This document shows, piece after piece, positions 18,960 through 28,805 of a stretch of DNA of 64,000 bases. Where the stretch lies: NCBI RefSeq assembly GCF_009753675.1, contig NZ_WQLV01000002.1:620001-684000 (forward strand). The letters run 5' to 3'. Origin of the DNA: Parasedimentitalea huanghaiensis. GTDB lineage: Bacteria > Pseudomonadota > Alphaproteobacteria > Rhodobacterales > Rhodobacteraceae. The notes under the pieces are model-generated. The model saw nothing but the letters and a program-made list of their open reading frames with translations, was not told the origin of the DNA and ran no database searches. Position 1 is the first letter of the stretch. Every line of letters starts with the position of its first letter. The translations under genes and the position numbers were made by a program.

Positions 18960-20078
18960 TTAAACCCGCATCGGCATGACAACATAGACTGCGCTCTGGT
19001 CACTGCCTTCACGCATCAAGGTCGGATCCCCGGACGAGTTGAACATGAAGACTGCATTTTCACGATCTACCTGGTTGGCAATTTCCAACAGGTACTTGGC
19101 ATTGAACCCGATCTCGAGCCGTTCATCGCTATAAGCAACGGCCAGCTCTTCTTCAGCCGCACCACTATCGGGCGCATTGACTGACAAAACCAGCCTGTCT
19201 TCGTCCAATTGCAACTTTACGGCGCGTGAGCGTTCTGACGACACTGTTGCGACGCGATCTACAGCCTGCGCAAACTCTTTGGCATCCACTTCCAGACGAC
19301 GGGTGTTGCCCTGCGGAATAACGCGCGTGTAGTCGGGGAAAGTACCATCGATCACTTTTGACGTCAGGGTGATATCTGGCGTGGCAAATCGCACCTTTGT
19401 CTCACTGACCGAAACGGCGATTTCCATTTCGTCATCGTCCAGCAACTTGCGCAATTCACCGACAGTTTTGCGTGGGACAATAACCCCTGGCATATCAGCG
19501 GCCCCTGCGGGAAGGTCAGCGTCGATGCGAGCCAGGCGGTGACCATCGGTGGCCACACAGCGTAACGCCTTGCCCTCATCACCATCAGCCACATGCATGT
19601 AGACACCATTCAGGTAATAGCGGGTCTCTTCTGTGGAGATGGCAAACTTCGACTTGTCGAAAAGACGTCGCAGCATACCAGCCGGAGAGGAAAAATTTGA
19701 TTGATATTCAGATGAGGCCATCACCGGGAAATCTTCGCGCGGCAAGGTCGCAAGCGAGAAATTGGAGCGTCCAGCTTCAACAGTTAGGCGCCCAGTTGCC
19801 GCATCAGCGGTCAGCGACACCAGCGCCCCGTCCGGCAGCTTGCGAACGATCTCGTGCAGCGTGGTCGCAGCAACCGTAGTGGCGCCAGCCCGTTCGACTT
19901 GCGCAATGGCCTTATCAACCACTTCGATATCCAAATCGGTGGCACGAAACTGAACGTGCTCACCCTCGGCCTCGATCAAAACATTTGCGAGGATCGGAAT
20001 AGTGTTGCGGCGTTCCACAACAGATTGGGCTTGAGACACCGCCTTAAGCAGGGTGCCACGTTCGATACTTATCTTCAT
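18960..20078 (-). CDS. dnaN: DNA polymerase III beta sliding clamp
   Basis: Ring-shaped processivity clamp, 372 residues, made of three DNA_pol3_beta domains (about 1-120, 130-245 and 247-372). The N-terminus MKISIERGTLLKAVSQAQSV and the C-terminus VYVVMPMRV are typical of the family. It follows dnaA after about 200 bases and precedes recF. Confidence 0.97.
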   Translation of the reverse strand: MKISIERGTLLKAVSQAQSVVERRNTIPILANVLIEAEGEHVQFRATDLDIEVVDKAIAQVERAGATTVAATTLHEIVRKLPDGALVSLTADAATGRLTVEAGRSNFSLATLPREDFPVMASSEYQSNFSSPAGMLRRLFDKSKFAISTEETRYYLNGVYMHVADGDEGKALRCVATDGHRLARIDADLPAGAADMPGVIVPRKTVGELRKLLDDDEMEIAVSVSETKVRFATPDITLTSKVIDGTFPDYTRVIPQGNTRRLEVDAKEFAQAVDRVATVSSERSRAVKLQLDEDRLVLSVNAPDSGAAEEELAVAYSDERLEIGFNAKYLLEIANQVDRENAVFMFNSSGDPTLMREGSDQSAVYVVMPMRV

Positions 20079-20235
20079 TCCCTCAATCCTCTGCGAATGG
20101 CCGGGAAGGGCAAAATAACGTTTTACCCAAGCGGCACAAGGCTTTTCATGGATTTGTTCAGGGGAATGCTCCTGCCGTCAAGAGGCCCCGGGATACATCT
20201 GCCCCATTGCTTAACAACCGTTGCGTTCTGACACA

Positions 20236-20267
20236 GAAAAAGGGCCCCGGATTACATCCGAGGCCCT
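20236..20267 (-). terminator. rho-independent terminator after dnaA
   Basis: Read on the minus strand, AGGGCCTCGGAT and ATCCGGGGCCCT form a 12-bp stem with one G-U pair and a three-base loop, followed by TTTTTC. It starts 17 bases past the dnaA stop, so dnaN must have its own promoter or rely on read-through. Confidence 0.85.
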
Positions 20268-20284
20268 CAAATCAAACAGGTATC

Positions 20285-21712
20285 TCACGCTTCCAGAGCG
20301 CGGCGCAGCATTTCGACGTCTTCGGCAATTTGCCCGTCGGTCTGCTTCAGCTCTTCGATCCGCTTAACCCCGTGCATCACGGTAGTATGGTCGCGACCAC
20401 CAAACCGGCGGCCAATTTCTGGCAGAGACCGGCTGGTCAGTCGTTTGGACAGATACATAGCCACCTGCCGCGGCCGCGCAAAAGAGCGCAACCGTTTCGG
20501 GCCGATGATATCTGACATCCGGATATTGTAATAATCGGATACCTTGCGTTGAATTTCCTCGACCGTGATCTTGCGTTCCGAAGCGCGCAGAACATCCGCC
20601 AAGCAGTCCTGTGTCAGCTCCATGTCAATCTCACGCCCAACCAACGAGGCAAAGGCGAATAACCGGGTCAAAGCGCCCTCAAGCACGCGGACGTTGGTTG
20701 AAATACGGTGTGCCAGAAATTCCAAAACACCATCAGCAATCTGGAGCCCGGGATAGGTGGTGCCATACTGTTTGACCTTGGTCTGAAGGATACCAAGACG
20801 CAGTTCATAATCAGTGGGATGAAGGTCAACAACCAGGCCACATTGCAGTCGTGACTTAACGCGGTCTTCCAGATCTTTGATCTCACCCGGGGCGCGGTCC
20901 GCGGAAATGATGATCTGTTTATTCTGATCTACCAGAGCGTTAAAGGTGTGGAAAAACTCTTCCTGAGTTGAGCCTTTGCCGGCGATGAATTGCACATCAT
21001 CAACCATCAACACGTCAACAGACCGGAACAGATGTTTGAAATCCATCATCCGACGTTCACGCAATGCCTGCACAAACCGATACATGAATTGTTCAGCTGA
21101 AAGGTACAGCACATTCAAGTCTGGGTTCCGCGCGGTCAGCTCCCAAGCAATTGCGTGCATCAGGTGTGTTTTACCCAAACCAACACCACCATACAGTACC
21201 AGTGGGTTAAAGGTGACGGGTCCACCTTCACCGACTCGACGTGCCGCCGCATGGGCCAGCTCGTTTGGTTTACCAACTACAAAACTGTCAAACGTGAACC
21301 GTGGATCAAGAGGTGCGGCCTGCAGCGATCCCATCGTGTTCTGCCCAGTCGTGTTCGACGCAGCAGTCGAAGTTGGTGATGTAGCGGTGTCGGCACCTTC
21401 ATTTAGATCGGTCAGCTCCACAAACGGCTCCTCGGCACGCTCAGGTGCGCGGGCCGGACGGACTGGTGAGTTGGCTGCAACTTTAAACGACAAGCGCTGG
21501 ACAGGCTCACCTGACAGGGTGAACTCATGCAAGATAAGATCTGCAAAATTCTGGCTAACATAATTGCCCATAAAATTGGTAGGCACATGGAACACCGCCA
21601 CGCCGCCCTCTAACTCGTCAAATTCAAGTGGTTCAATCCACGTTGTGTAGTTGTTTTGTCCAACTGTCTTGAGCAACCGTTGCCTCAGTTGGCTCCATTT
21701 TTCTTGTGTCAT
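20285..21712 (-). CDS. dnaA: chromosomal replication initiator DnaA
   Basis: AAA+ initiator that binds DnaA boxes and opens the origin, 475 residues. Domain I begins MTQEKWSQLR; a low-complexity linker covers about 85-135; Walker A is YGGVGLGKT (174-182) and Walker B is MVDDVQF; the C-terminal DNA-binding domain has RRFGGRDHTTVMHG. I chose the ATG that has GAGG six bases upstream; an ATG four codons earlier overlaps that ribosome site. Confidence 0.97.
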   Translation of the reverse strand: MTQEKWSQLRQRLLKTVGQNNYTTWIEPLEFDELEGGVAVFHVPTNFMGNYVSQNFADLILHEFTLSGEPVQRLSFKVAANSPVRPARAPERAEEPFVELTDLNEGADTATSPTSTAASNTTGQNTMGSLQAAPLDPRFTFDSFVVGKPNELAHAAARRVGEGGPVTFNPLVLYGGVGLGKTHLMHAIAWELTARNPDLNVLYLSAEQFMYRFVQALRERRMMDFKHLFRSVDVLMVDDVQFIAGKGSTQEEFFHTFNALVDQNKQIIISADRAPGEIKDLEDRVKSRLQCGLVVDLHPTDYELRLGILQTKVKQYGTTYPGLQIADGVLEFLAHRISTNVRVLEGALTRLFAFASLVGREIDMELTQDCLADVLRASERKITVEEIQRKVSDYYNIRMSDIIGPKRLRSFARPRQVAMYLSKRLTSRSLPEIGRRFGGRDHTTVMHGVKRIEELKQTDGQIAEDVEMLRRALEA

Positions 21713-22141
21713 TCCGCGCCTCATACGTCCCGTTTTTGGTGGCCTAAACTGGCCATGCACTCACCCTCACAATCGCATCAAACGCCAATGGCCAGGCACA
21801 ACCATACCGCGTGCTGACCATCCCAAGTCGGCCAACACTATCCCAAACAAGGGATAGGCTCACTAAACGTTCGCATAGTAAAAAATATCCATGTTGCCAC
21901 ATGGACTTAGTCAACATTACACAATGCGACTGGGCTGCTGTTCGGAAACGCCCGAAGCAGTTTCATTCAATCCACGCAACAAACACACGTTGCATTTCTG
22001 AACTTTCAGTCACGAAAAGATTCCCGATGCCCATCAGGAATTTCGCGAGCAGCCTAGTCCCCCCAGCGAATGAATCGCTGTATCATTGGTAGCAAAATCG
22101 AGGGTCGTCCATCAACGAAACTCTGATGTTGACTCGGGGAT

Positions 22142-22150
22142 TGTGGATAA
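22142..22150 (-). promoter_or_regulatory. perfect DnaA box
   Basis: TGTGGATAA on the plus strand equals the consensus TTATCCACA on the minus strand. It lies about 430 bases upstream of the dnaA start and two bases from a GAATC methylation site. Confidence 0.65.
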
Positions 22151-22186
22151 AGAATCTCTCCCACCCGCTATGGATGCAAAAAAGCG

Positions 22187-22226
22187 TGTCAAAAAAGCAA
22201 AGGGCGCTGAAAATTTCAGCGCCCTT
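22187..22226 (-). terminator. rho-independent terminator after rpsT
   Basis: A 13-bp perfect stem (AAGGGCGCTGAAA and TTTCAGCGCCCTT, 22200-22226) with almost no loop, followed on the minus strand by TTTGCTTTTTTG. It begins 44 bases after the rpsT stop. Confidence 0.85.
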
Positions 22227-22269
22227 CACGGTAATTTCACTTTGGCCTAACGACCATAAAAGAAAAGAA

Positions 22270-22533
22270 TCAGCTAAGTGCTTTAACGCGTGCTGCCAGG
22301 CGTGACACTTTACGTGATGCTGTGTTTTTGTGGTAAACACCTTTGGTAACGCCGCGCATCAGTTCAGGCTGAGCAGCGCGCAGGGCAGCGATTGCGTCGT
22401 CCTTGTTGCCGCTCTCCAGAGCTTCTTCGACTTTACGTAGGTATGTACGGATGCGCGAACGACGGGCTTTGTTTACAGCAAAGCGCTTCTCGTTCTGACG
22501 GGCGCGCTTTTTTGCTTGTGGTGTATTTGCCAT
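22270..22533 (-). CDS. rpsT: 30S ribosomal protein S20
   Basis: Primary 16S rRNA-binding protein of the small subunit, 87 residues, very basic, with the standard N-terminus [17 protein letters not shown]. The start is the internal ATG that gives this sequence; the longer opening upstream has no family support. rpsT next to dnaA is the usual order in this group. Confidence 0.97.
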   Translation of the reverse strand: MANTPQAKKRARQNEKRFAVNKARRSRIRTYLRKVEEALESGNKDDAIAALRAAQPELMRGVTKGVYHKNTASRKVSRLAARVKALS

Positions 22534-22697
22534 GGTATTGGACCTTACTCTCGGGTTTATTTCTCTGACGCGCAATGTCAGCCAACCCGGATTGATCCAC
22601 CGGTGTGATTCTAGCCAAGCGGGCTGCACGCGCATTTATTCTGGCGTCATCTACCCAGAAACGACCATGTTGGCAAGGTGAGTCTTTGCCCCTTGCA

Positions 22698-22728
22698 GAA
22701 AATGAAAAAGCAGGCCGTCAGACCTGCT
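22698..22728 (-). terminator. terminator after the enoyl-CoA hydratase gene
   Basis: On the minus strand AGCAGG and CCTGCT form a 6-bp stem with an eight-base loop, followed by TTTTCATTTTC. It starts 28 bases past the stop. Confidence 0.7.
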
Positions 22729-22755
22729 CATTACTCAATCATCTGGACAAACTGC

Positions 22756-23532
22756 TTACTTGTCCCGGAACTGTGCCTCGCGCTTCTCCAAGAATGCAGC
22801 CATGCCCTCTTTTTGATCTTCGGTCGCAAACATCGAATGAAACACCCGGCGTTCGAACAACATACCTTCGCTTAATGTCAATTCGTAGCTGCGATTCACC
22901 GCTTCTTTAGCAGCCGCAGCTGTCAGCAGCGACTTCTCAGCGATTTTTTGTGCAGCCCCCATGGCTTCTTCAATCAGCTTCTTGGCTGGCACAACACGTG
23001 ACACCAACCCAGAGCGCTCTGCTTCTTCTGCGCCCATGAAACGCCCAGTCAAATTCATATCCATCGATTTGGATTTTCCAACAAACCGGGTCAACCGTTG
23101 GCTGCCACCCATACCCGCGATGACACCCAGGTTGATTTCTGGCTGGCCAAATTTGGCAGTGTCCGCTGCTATGATAAAGTCGCACATCATCGCGACTTCG
23201 CATCCACCGCCCAGCGCATAACCACTCACTGCTGCAATGATTGGTTTACGGATCGCCGCAATCCGGTTGTTGATGTCAGCGAACAAGTTGCTGGTGAACA
23301 CATCAACAAAGCTCATCTCCGACATCTCTTTGATGTCGGCACCAGCTGCGAATGCTTTCTCGGATCCGGTAAGCACGATGCATCGCACCTTGTCATTGGC
23401 ATCCGCCTCTTCCAAGGCTGAACCCAATTCCTGCAACAGCAGCGTATTGAGCGCATTCAACGCGTCAGGCCGGTTCAGCTTGATAAGGGCAACGTGGTCC
23501 TGCACTTCGACGTTGATCGTCTCAAAGGCCAT
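22756..23532 (-). CDS. enoyl-CoA hydratase
   Basis: Crotonase-fold enzyme adding water to trans-2-enoyl-CoA, 258 residues. Visible are the oxyanion-hole stretch [12 protein letters not shown], the [16 protein letters not shown] segment and the catalytic glutamate pair region [15 protein letters not shown]. The start is set at [10 protein letters not shown]; an ATG five codons upstream is an alternative. It stands alone, between rpsT and mutM, and probably serves beta-oxidation or amino-acid degradation. Confidence 0.93.
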   Translation of the reverse strand: MAFETINVEVQDHVALIKLNRPDALNALNTLLLQELGSALEEADANDKVRCIVLTGSEKAFAAGADIKEMSEMSFVDVFTSNLFADINNRIAAIRKPIIAAVSGYALGGGCEVAMMCDFIIAADTAKFGQPEINLGVIAGMGGSQRLTRFVGKSKSMDMNLTGRFMGAEEAERSGLVSRVVPAKKLIEEAMGAAQKIAEKSLLTAAAAKEAVNRSYELTLSEGMLFERRVFHSMFATEDQKEGMAAFLEKREAQFRDK

Positions 23533-23594
23533 ACTGTGAACTTTCATTATTCCGTTAAGAACAATTTCTTATCACGCAGAACATCTCGTTCAAG

Positions 23595-24446
23595 CTATCT
23601 TTGGCACTTGCCACAGAAGAAGGTTGAGCGACCTGATTGGGTGATTCTATCTATTATACCGCTACAACCATCACGCTTGCAGGCGCCTCCTTCTCGCCCA
23701 TAAACATCAAAGCTGTGCTGAAAATATCCAAGATTTCCATCGGCTTGCCGGAAATCTTTTAGCGATGATCCTCCTGCTTTTATCGCATCCGTTAGAACGT
23801 CTCGGATCACCGGAACCAGCCCTGCCACACGACTTGCAGAAATTTGCCCCGCTTTACGACGTGGCGATACTTGTGACCGGAAAAGAACTTCACACACATA
23901 AATATTGCCCAGGCCAGCGATGATTCCCTGATCCAGCAGCGCGGATTTCACCGGTGTATTTCGTCCCTTGAATGCCTGGACCAGGTAGTCTTCATGGAAA
24001 TCATTCCCCAATGGTTCAGGGCCTAAGGCCGACAGCAATTTATGTTGATTGGCAGTTGCCGTGTCCAAAAGGTCCATCGCCCCAAATCGGCGCGGATCGT
24101 TAAACGTGATGCGCGCTCCGTTGGTCATGTCGAACACTACGTGATCATGTTTCTGCGCTGCCGGGTGATCATGCACAAATTGGCCTAATGGGTCGCCTGA
24201 CACTGTCATCCGTCCTGACATGCCCAGATGAACCAATAATGTCTCGCCACTGTCGAGATCAGCCAACAGATATTTGGAACGCCGCCGTAATGTTAAAACA
24301 CGCGTCCCCGTCAGCCGCGCAGCCATGTTTTCAGGGAATGGCCAACGTAAATTTGGCCGATTGACCTGTGCCTGGGCTATCACCGCGCCTTCCATTGCCG
24401 GGCTCAACCCGCGGCGCACTGTCTCAACTTCGGGTAATTCCGGCAT
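23595..24446 (-). CDS. mutM: formamidopyrimidine-DNA glycosylase
   Basis: Base-excision enzyme removing 8-oxoguanine and formamidopyrimidines, 283 residues. The N-terminal [13 protein letters not shown] carries the catalytic proline and glutamate; the C-terminus has a helix-two-turn-helix ([16 protein letters not shown]) and a zinc finger formed by CKRDGC and CGKC. The internal ATG is right because the proline must be residue 2; GGGAG precedes it. It is divergent from ubiE. Confidence 0.96.
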   Translation of the reverse strand: MPELPEVETVRRGLSPAMEGAVIAQAQVNRPNLRWPFPENMAARLTGTRVLTLRRRSKYLLADLDSGETLLVHLGMSGRMTVSGDPLGQFVHDHPAAQKHDHVVFDMTNGARITFNDPRRFGAMDLLDTATANQHKLLSALGPEPLGNDFHEDYLVQAFKGRNTPVKSALLDQGIIAGLGNIYVCEVLFRSQVSPRRKAGQISASRVAGLVPVIRDVLTDAIKAGGSSLKDFRQADGNLGYFQHSFDVYGREGGACKRDGCSGIIDRITQSGRSTFFCGKCQR

Positions 24447-24530
24447 GTCATCGCTCCCAATCCAAACCGCCGCATTGTACCTGCCTGTCAGCACCTTATA
24501 ACAGGGGCGAAATCAGAAAATGGCAGCCCC

Positions 24531-25283
24531 ATGGCAGACACACAGCAGAACACCACACATTTTGGCTTTGAAACCGTCCCTGAGACCGAAAAAGCCGGTC
24601 GTGTTCAGGGCGTATTCAACTCGGTAGCCTCTAAATACGACATCATGAACGACGTAATGAGCGTTGGCATCCACCGGGTCTGGAAAGATGCGATGATGGA
24701 TTGGCTAGCCCCCCGCCCCGGACAGCGCCTGCTGGATGTCGCCGGTGGTACCGGCGATATCTCGTATCGCTTTCTGAAACGTGCTGGCCGTGGTCACTCA
24801 ACCGTTCTCGACATAACAACACCAATGCTTGAAGCAGGGCGCACCCGTGCCGAAGCCGACCAAATGGCTGACAGTTTAGACTGGGTCACCGGCGATGCCA
24901 TGGCCCTGCCCTTCAAGGATAACACCTTTGACGTTTACACCATTTCATTTGGCATCAGGAACGTCACCCGTCCGCAAGAAGCCTTGAACGAAGCCTATCG
25001 TGTGTTGAAACCCGGTGGACGCCTGATGGTGCTGGAATTCAGCCAATTGCCCAACCCAGCGATGCAAAAGGCCTATGACCTGTATTCGTTCAACGTGATC
25101 CCACGCATGGGAAAATTGATCGCCAACGACTACGACAGCTATCAATACCTCGTCGAATCAATCCGCAATTTCCCGGATCAGGACACGTTTTTGGGAATGG
25201 TTCGTACTGCAGGTTTTGAGAACGCCAAATATCGCAATCTCAGCCTCGGCATTGCCGCCCTGCACTCCGGCTGGAAAATCTAA
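24531..25283 (+). CDS. ubiE: demethylmenaquinone/ubiquinone C-methyltransferase
   Basis: SAM-dependent C-methylation step of ubiquinone biosynthesis, 250 residues. The SAM motif is [14 protein letters not shown] (about 67-80) and the family signatures [17 protein letters not shown] and [16 protein letters not shown] are clear. ubiB follows after three bases, so both form one operon starting in the 84-base gap shared with mutM. Confidence 0.97.
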   Translation: MADTQQNTTHFGFETVPETEKAGRVQGVFNSVASKYDIMNDVMSVGIHRVWKDAMMDWLAPRPGQRLLDVAGGTGDISYRFLKRAGRGHSTVLDITTPMLEAGRTRAEADQMADSLDWVTGDAMALPFKDNTFDVYTISFGIRNVTRPQEALNEAYRVLKPGGRLMVLEFSQLPNPAMQKAYDLYSFNVIPRMGKLIANDYDSYQYLVESIRNFPDQDTFLGMVRTAGFENAKYRNLSLGIAALHSGWKI

Positions 25284-25286
25284 ACT

Positions 25287-26816
25287 ATGCGCGGTCCACA
25301 CAATATTATTCGCCTGATCCGAACAGGCGCAACACTGGAACGTACGGGTGCCATGAGTGTCGTTCTGGATGCTTTTGAAGCTCCAAAGCCACTACGCATT
25401 CTCGCACACACGCTGGGTTGGCCGTTTAAGTGGCTAGGCTACAAAGGCAACCCTGATATGCCGCCTGCAACACGGGCGTTAACGGCACTGGGCCCTGCCT
25501 ATATCAAGCTAGGGCAGATGCTTTCGACCCGACCCGATCTGGTAGGTGAGGATCTGGCCCTGCAATTGCGGGTGCTTCAGGATAAACTGCCGCCTTTCTC
25601 CAAATCCGAGGCCATGGCCGAGGTAGAGAAGGAACTGGGCTTGCCTGTTGATCAAGTTTTTTCCGAATTCAGTGAGCCAATCGCCGCTGCTTCGATCGCC
25701 CAAGTTCACCGTGCCCGTCTGGCCGACAGTGGTAAAGAAGTCGCGGTCAAGGTCCTGCGCCCCGGCATCGAACGCGCTTTCAACAAAGACGTTGACGCCT
25801 TTTACTTCGCCGCACGCATCGTCGACCTCTTCGCCCCCGGCGCCCGGCGCCTGCGACCAATGGAGGTGATTGAACACTTTGATGGCGTGGTACAGGCCGA
25901 ACTTGACCTACGCCTGGAAAGTGCCTCGGCTTCCGAGTTTGCTGCCAATACTGGCTCTGATGAAGGCTTCCAACTTCCTTCGATACAATGGAATTACTCT
26001 GCCCGCCGGGTGATGACCTTGGATTGGGCTGATGGCGTTGCCATGGGCGACAATGTTGCACTGGACGCAGCGGGGCATGACCGTCGGGTGTTAGGCAACC
26101 GCGTGCTCAGCCTGTTCCTGCGTCACGCTCTGCGCGATGGTTTTTTCCACGCGGACATGCACCAGGGCAACCTCAAGGTGGCCGCCAATGGCGATATCAT
26201 CGCCTATGACTTTGGCATCATGGGGCACATCGATGAATATACCCGCCGGGTCTACGCCGAAATCCTGTTTGGTTTTATCAAACGCGATTACAAACGCGTT
26301 GCTGAAGTGCATTTTGAGGCGGGCTATGTCCCTGCCGACCGCGATGTCGACGAATTTGCACGCGCACTGCGCGCCGTCGGTGAACCCATATTCGGTATGG
26401 ATGCCAGCAGCATCTCAATGGGACGTCTTTTAAACTATCTCTTTGAAGTCACTGAACGTTTTGGAATGGAAACCCGCACCGAGCTGATTCTGTTGCAACG
26501 TACAATGGTAGTGGTTGAAGGCGTCGCCCGTTCACTGGATCCACATATCAACATCTGGGAAACCGCCCACCCCGTGGTGGAGGATTACATCAAAAAATCC
26601 ATTGGTCCACGCGCTGTGGTCAAAGATTTGATGTCAACAGCGCAGGTAATGGCCCGATTTGGCCCCCGGTTGCCTGCCTTGGTCGAAGCGGCGCTGATCG
26701 CCCAATCCAGCTCTCCAGAATCGCGCGGTCGTGTTGGCACGAACTGGATCGCACCTGCACTGACCGGCGTTGTGGTTGGCGCCAGCCTAATTGCAATTGC
26801 CAGTCAATTTTTCTGA
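25287..26816 (+). CDS. ubiB: ubiquinone biosynthesis ABC1-type kinase-like protein
   Basis: Atypical kinase/ATPase required for ubiquinone biosynthesis, 509 residues, anchored in the inner membrane. It shows the KxGQ motif (YIKLGQMLSTRPDL), the alanine-rich loop AAASIAQVH, the catalytic-loop sequence FHADMHQGNL and the metal motif DFGIMG. A C-terminal membrane helix covers about 488-508. It is co-transcribed with ubiE. Confidence 0.96.
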   Translation: MRGPHNIIRLIRTGATLERTGAMSVVLDAFEAPKPLRILAHTLGWPFKWLGYKGNPDMPPATRALTALGPAYIKLGQMLSTRPDLVGEDLALQLRVLQDKLPPFSKSEAMAEVEKELGLPVDQVFSEFSEPIAAASIAQVHRARLADSGKEVAVKVLRPGIERAFNKDVDAFYFAARIVDLFAPGARRLRPMEVIEHFDGVVQAELDLRLESASASEFAANTGSDEGFQLPSIQWNYSARRVMTLDWADGVAMGDNVALDAAGHDRRVLGNRVLSLFLRHALRDGFFHADMHQGNLKVAANGDIIAYDFGIMGHIDEYTRRVYAEILFGFIKRDYKRVAEVHFEAGYVPADRDVDEFARALRAVGEPIFGMDASSISMGRLLNYLFEVTERFGMETRTELILLQRTMVVVEGVARSLDPHINIWETAHPVVEDYIKKSIGPRAVVKDLMSTAQVMARFGPRLPALVEAALIAQSSSPESRGRVGTNWIAPALTGVVVGASLIAIASQFF

Positions 26817-26844
26817 GTCGGGATCTCGCTGTCTATTTACCTGT

Positions 26845-26914
26845 CTTCATCTAGCCAAAAATATCCTAGGGGGTGAATTGGCCATTCAGCCAAGAGGGGG
26901 CATACAGCCCCCTC
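26845..26914. repeat. dispersed intergenic repeat, family 1, copy A
   Basis: Begins CTTCATCTAGCC-AAAAATATCC and ends in a perfect 8-bp stem GAGGGGGC/GCCCCCTC (26894-26914) with a five-base loop. It fills the gap between convergent ubiB and the thiolase gene. Another copy lies at 48334-48428, again between convergent genes. Neither strand has a T tract after the stem, so if it terminates transcription it is not a standard rho-independent site. Confidence 0.7.
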
Positions 26915-26929
26915 CTCCGCCTTGAGATA

Positions 26930-28105
26930 TCAGAGCAGTTCTATCGCCAATGCGATACCCTGTCCGCCGCCGATGCACATGGTGATCAACCCTTTTGATC
27001 CACCACTTCGTTCCAACTCATACAGGGTTTTCAAGGTGATAATGGCGCCCGTCGCCCCCACTGGATGACCCAGTGCAATGGCACCGCCGTTGGGGTTCAC
27101 CTTTGCAGGATCAAGCCCCAGCTCTTTGTTCACCGCCAACGCTTGAGCCGCAAAAGCCTCGTTGCTTTCAATCACGTCAAAATCACTTGCTGAAAGACCC
27201 GTTTTCTTCAACAAGGCCTGAACGGCAGGGACCGGGCCGATGCCCATCACTTCAGGGCGCACTCCAGCATGTGCGTAACCCAGAATACGCGCTTTGGGCT
27301 TCAGCCCAGCGGCCTCAGCAACGCTGGCCGTTGCCAGAACCATAGCCGCAGCCCCATCGTTGATCCCGCTGGCATTACCGGCTGTCACGCGACCGTCTTT
27401 TTGAAACACGGCTCGCAGCCCAGCCAGTTTTTCCATATTGCTGACGGTGGGATGCTCATCCACTTCAAACGGTACCATGTCCCGCTTCACCTTCACCTCA
27501 ACCGGCGTGATCTGGCTTGCAAAATATCCCGCTTCAATCGCGGTTGCCGCACGGGTCTGGCTAAGCAATGCAAACTCATCCATCTGGGCACGGGTGATTT
27601 CATGTTCATCCGCAACGTTTTCCGCGGTTACACCCATATGCCCAGTGCCAAACGGGCAGTTCAACGCACCCAGCATCATATCCAGCGATTTCACATCGCC
27701 CATCTTTGCGCCCCAGCGTTGCTGTTGCATGATGAATGGGCTGCGCGACATGTTTTCCGCACCACCTGCCAAGGCAAAATCCGCATCACCTAGCATCAAA
27801 GACTGCACGGCAGAAACAATGGCCTGCGCCCCCGACCCACACAAACGATTGACGTTCATCGCCGGGGTCGCGTTTGGCACGCCCGCCTGCAGTGCCGCGA
27901 CCCGGCTCAGATACATATCGCGCGGCTCTGTATTAATCACATGGCCAAACACCACATTGCCGATTTGCTCTGGCGCCACACCTGATCTCTCCATCGCAGC
28001 CTTGGAAACCGTGGTCGCGAGATCAATCGGTGCTGTATTGGCCAATGCTCCACCAAAAGTACCGATAGCTGTCCGTGCTCCGTCCAGAATGACAATCTCT
28101 GTCAT
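26930..28105 (-). CDS. acetyl-CoA acetyltransferase (thiolase)
   Basis: Condenses two acetyl-CoA to acetoacetyl-CoA or cleaves 3-ketoacyl-CoA, 391 residues. Catalytic residues are visible: Cys89 (NRLCGSG), His347 (GHPVGATG) and Cys377 (CIGGGQG). The start ATG has GAGGAGAG upstream. It is divergent from an XRE-cupin regulator, which might control it. The close relatives are PhaA/BktB-type thiolases; no phaB gene is adjacent, so a polyhydroxybutyrate role is not shown. Confidence 0.93.
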   Translation of the reverse strand: MTEIVILDGARTAIGTFGGALANTAPIDLATTVSKAAMERSGVAPEQIGNVVFGHVINTEPRDMYLSRVAALQAGVPNATPAMNVNRLCGSGAQAIVSAVQSLMLGDADFALAGGAENMSRSPFIMQQQRWGAKMGDVKSLDMMLGALNCPFGTGHMGVTAENVADEHEITRAQMDEFALLSQTRAATAIEAGYFASQITPVEVKVKRDMVPFEVDEHPTVSNMEKLAGLRAVFQKDGRVTAGNASGINDGAAAMVLATASVAEAAGLKPKARILGYAHAGVRPEVMGIGPVPAVQALLKKTGLSASDFDVIESNEAFAAQALAVNKELGLDPAKVNPNGGAIALGHPVGATGAIITLKTLYELERSGGSKGLITMCIGGGQGIALAIELL

Positions 28106-28216
28106 GGTTTCTCTCCTCATGAAATCCGTTGCCTGCACTATGCAGCCGCAGCATCGCCAAGTCTTCCGGGACGCCCCGTCATTGACAAAAGTCGCTATGA
28201 AGCGCAGGACTCCGCT

Positions 28217-28783
28217 ATGACGGAAAATACAGACGATATCCTGACACTGCTCCCCGCCCGCCTGAAAGAGGCCCGCCGGGCCCAGGGCCTGAGCCTTGAG
28301 GCAGTGGCCAACCTGTCGGGCGTGTCTCGGTCCATGGTCAGCCAGATAGAGCGCGGTGAAAGCTCGCCCACCATTTCCACCCTATGGAACCTGACCCGCG
28401 CGTTGCAGGTCGATTTCGCCGGATTGTTAGAGGCCAAAGATACTCAGGACAGGATTGACGTGCTTCGATCAGACGATGTACCAAAGATTGAGAACATGGG
28501 CCACGGCTGTCGCATCCGCATCCTTTCGCCGCCTGAAGAGGCTGGCGGCCACGAGGTCTATGATATTCGGTTCGACAAAGACGGCGCATTGAACAGCCAG
28601 CCACATACCCGTGGCACGCTTGAGCAACTCACCGCATTGGAAGGCGACATTACCGTCATATCAGGTAATGCCCGCAACCAGCTAAAGGCGGGCGACACCG
28701 CCCGCTATGCGGCAGATGTGGACCATTCGATTACTGCACCAAATGGCCCAGCGCGGGTGTTTTTGATTGTGAAGAATGCCTAA
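28217..28783 (+). CDS. XRE-family regulator with C-terminal cupin domain
   Basis: A 188-residue transcription factor. The helix-turn-helix covers about 14-66 (GLSLEAVANLSGVSRSMVSQIERG) and the C-terminal half is a small cupin barrel that usually binds a small ligand. It is divergent from the thiolase gene with 111 bases between, so it may regulate that gene and itself. Ligand unknown. Confidence 0.92.
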   Translation: MTENTDDILTLLPARLKEARRAQGLSLEAVANLSGVSRSMVSQIERGESSPTISTLWNLTRALQVDFAGLLEAKDTQDRIDVLRSDDVPKIENMGHGCRIRILSPPEEAGGHEVYDIRFDKDGALNSQPHTRGTLEQLTALEGDITVISGNARNQLKAGDTARYAADVDHSITAPNGPARVFLIVKNA

Positions 28784-28805
28784 ATACATTCCCGCCTTCC
28801 CAACC

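Larger units (their letters stand above)
21713..22269. other. 557-bp gene-free region between dnaA and rpsT, possible origin or dnaA control region
   Basis: The longest non-coding stretch in the window. It carries one perfect DnaA box (22142-22150, TGTGGATAA) and four GANTC sites, the target of the CcrM methylase, within 138 bases (22019, 22072, 22131 and 22152). The rpsT terminator lies at its right end. I see no further close DnaA box. It must contain the dnaA promoter. Whether it is oriC is open, since some alphaproteobacteria place the origin near hemE instead. Confidence 0.5.

Noticed and set aside
20976-21563. 195-codon open frame opposite dnaA
   Set aside because: Lies wholly inside dnaA on the other strand and shows no recognisable domain.
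27438-28220. 260-codon open frame opposite the thiolase gene
   Set aside because: Antisense to a gene with all catalytic residues intact; no start signal or known motif.
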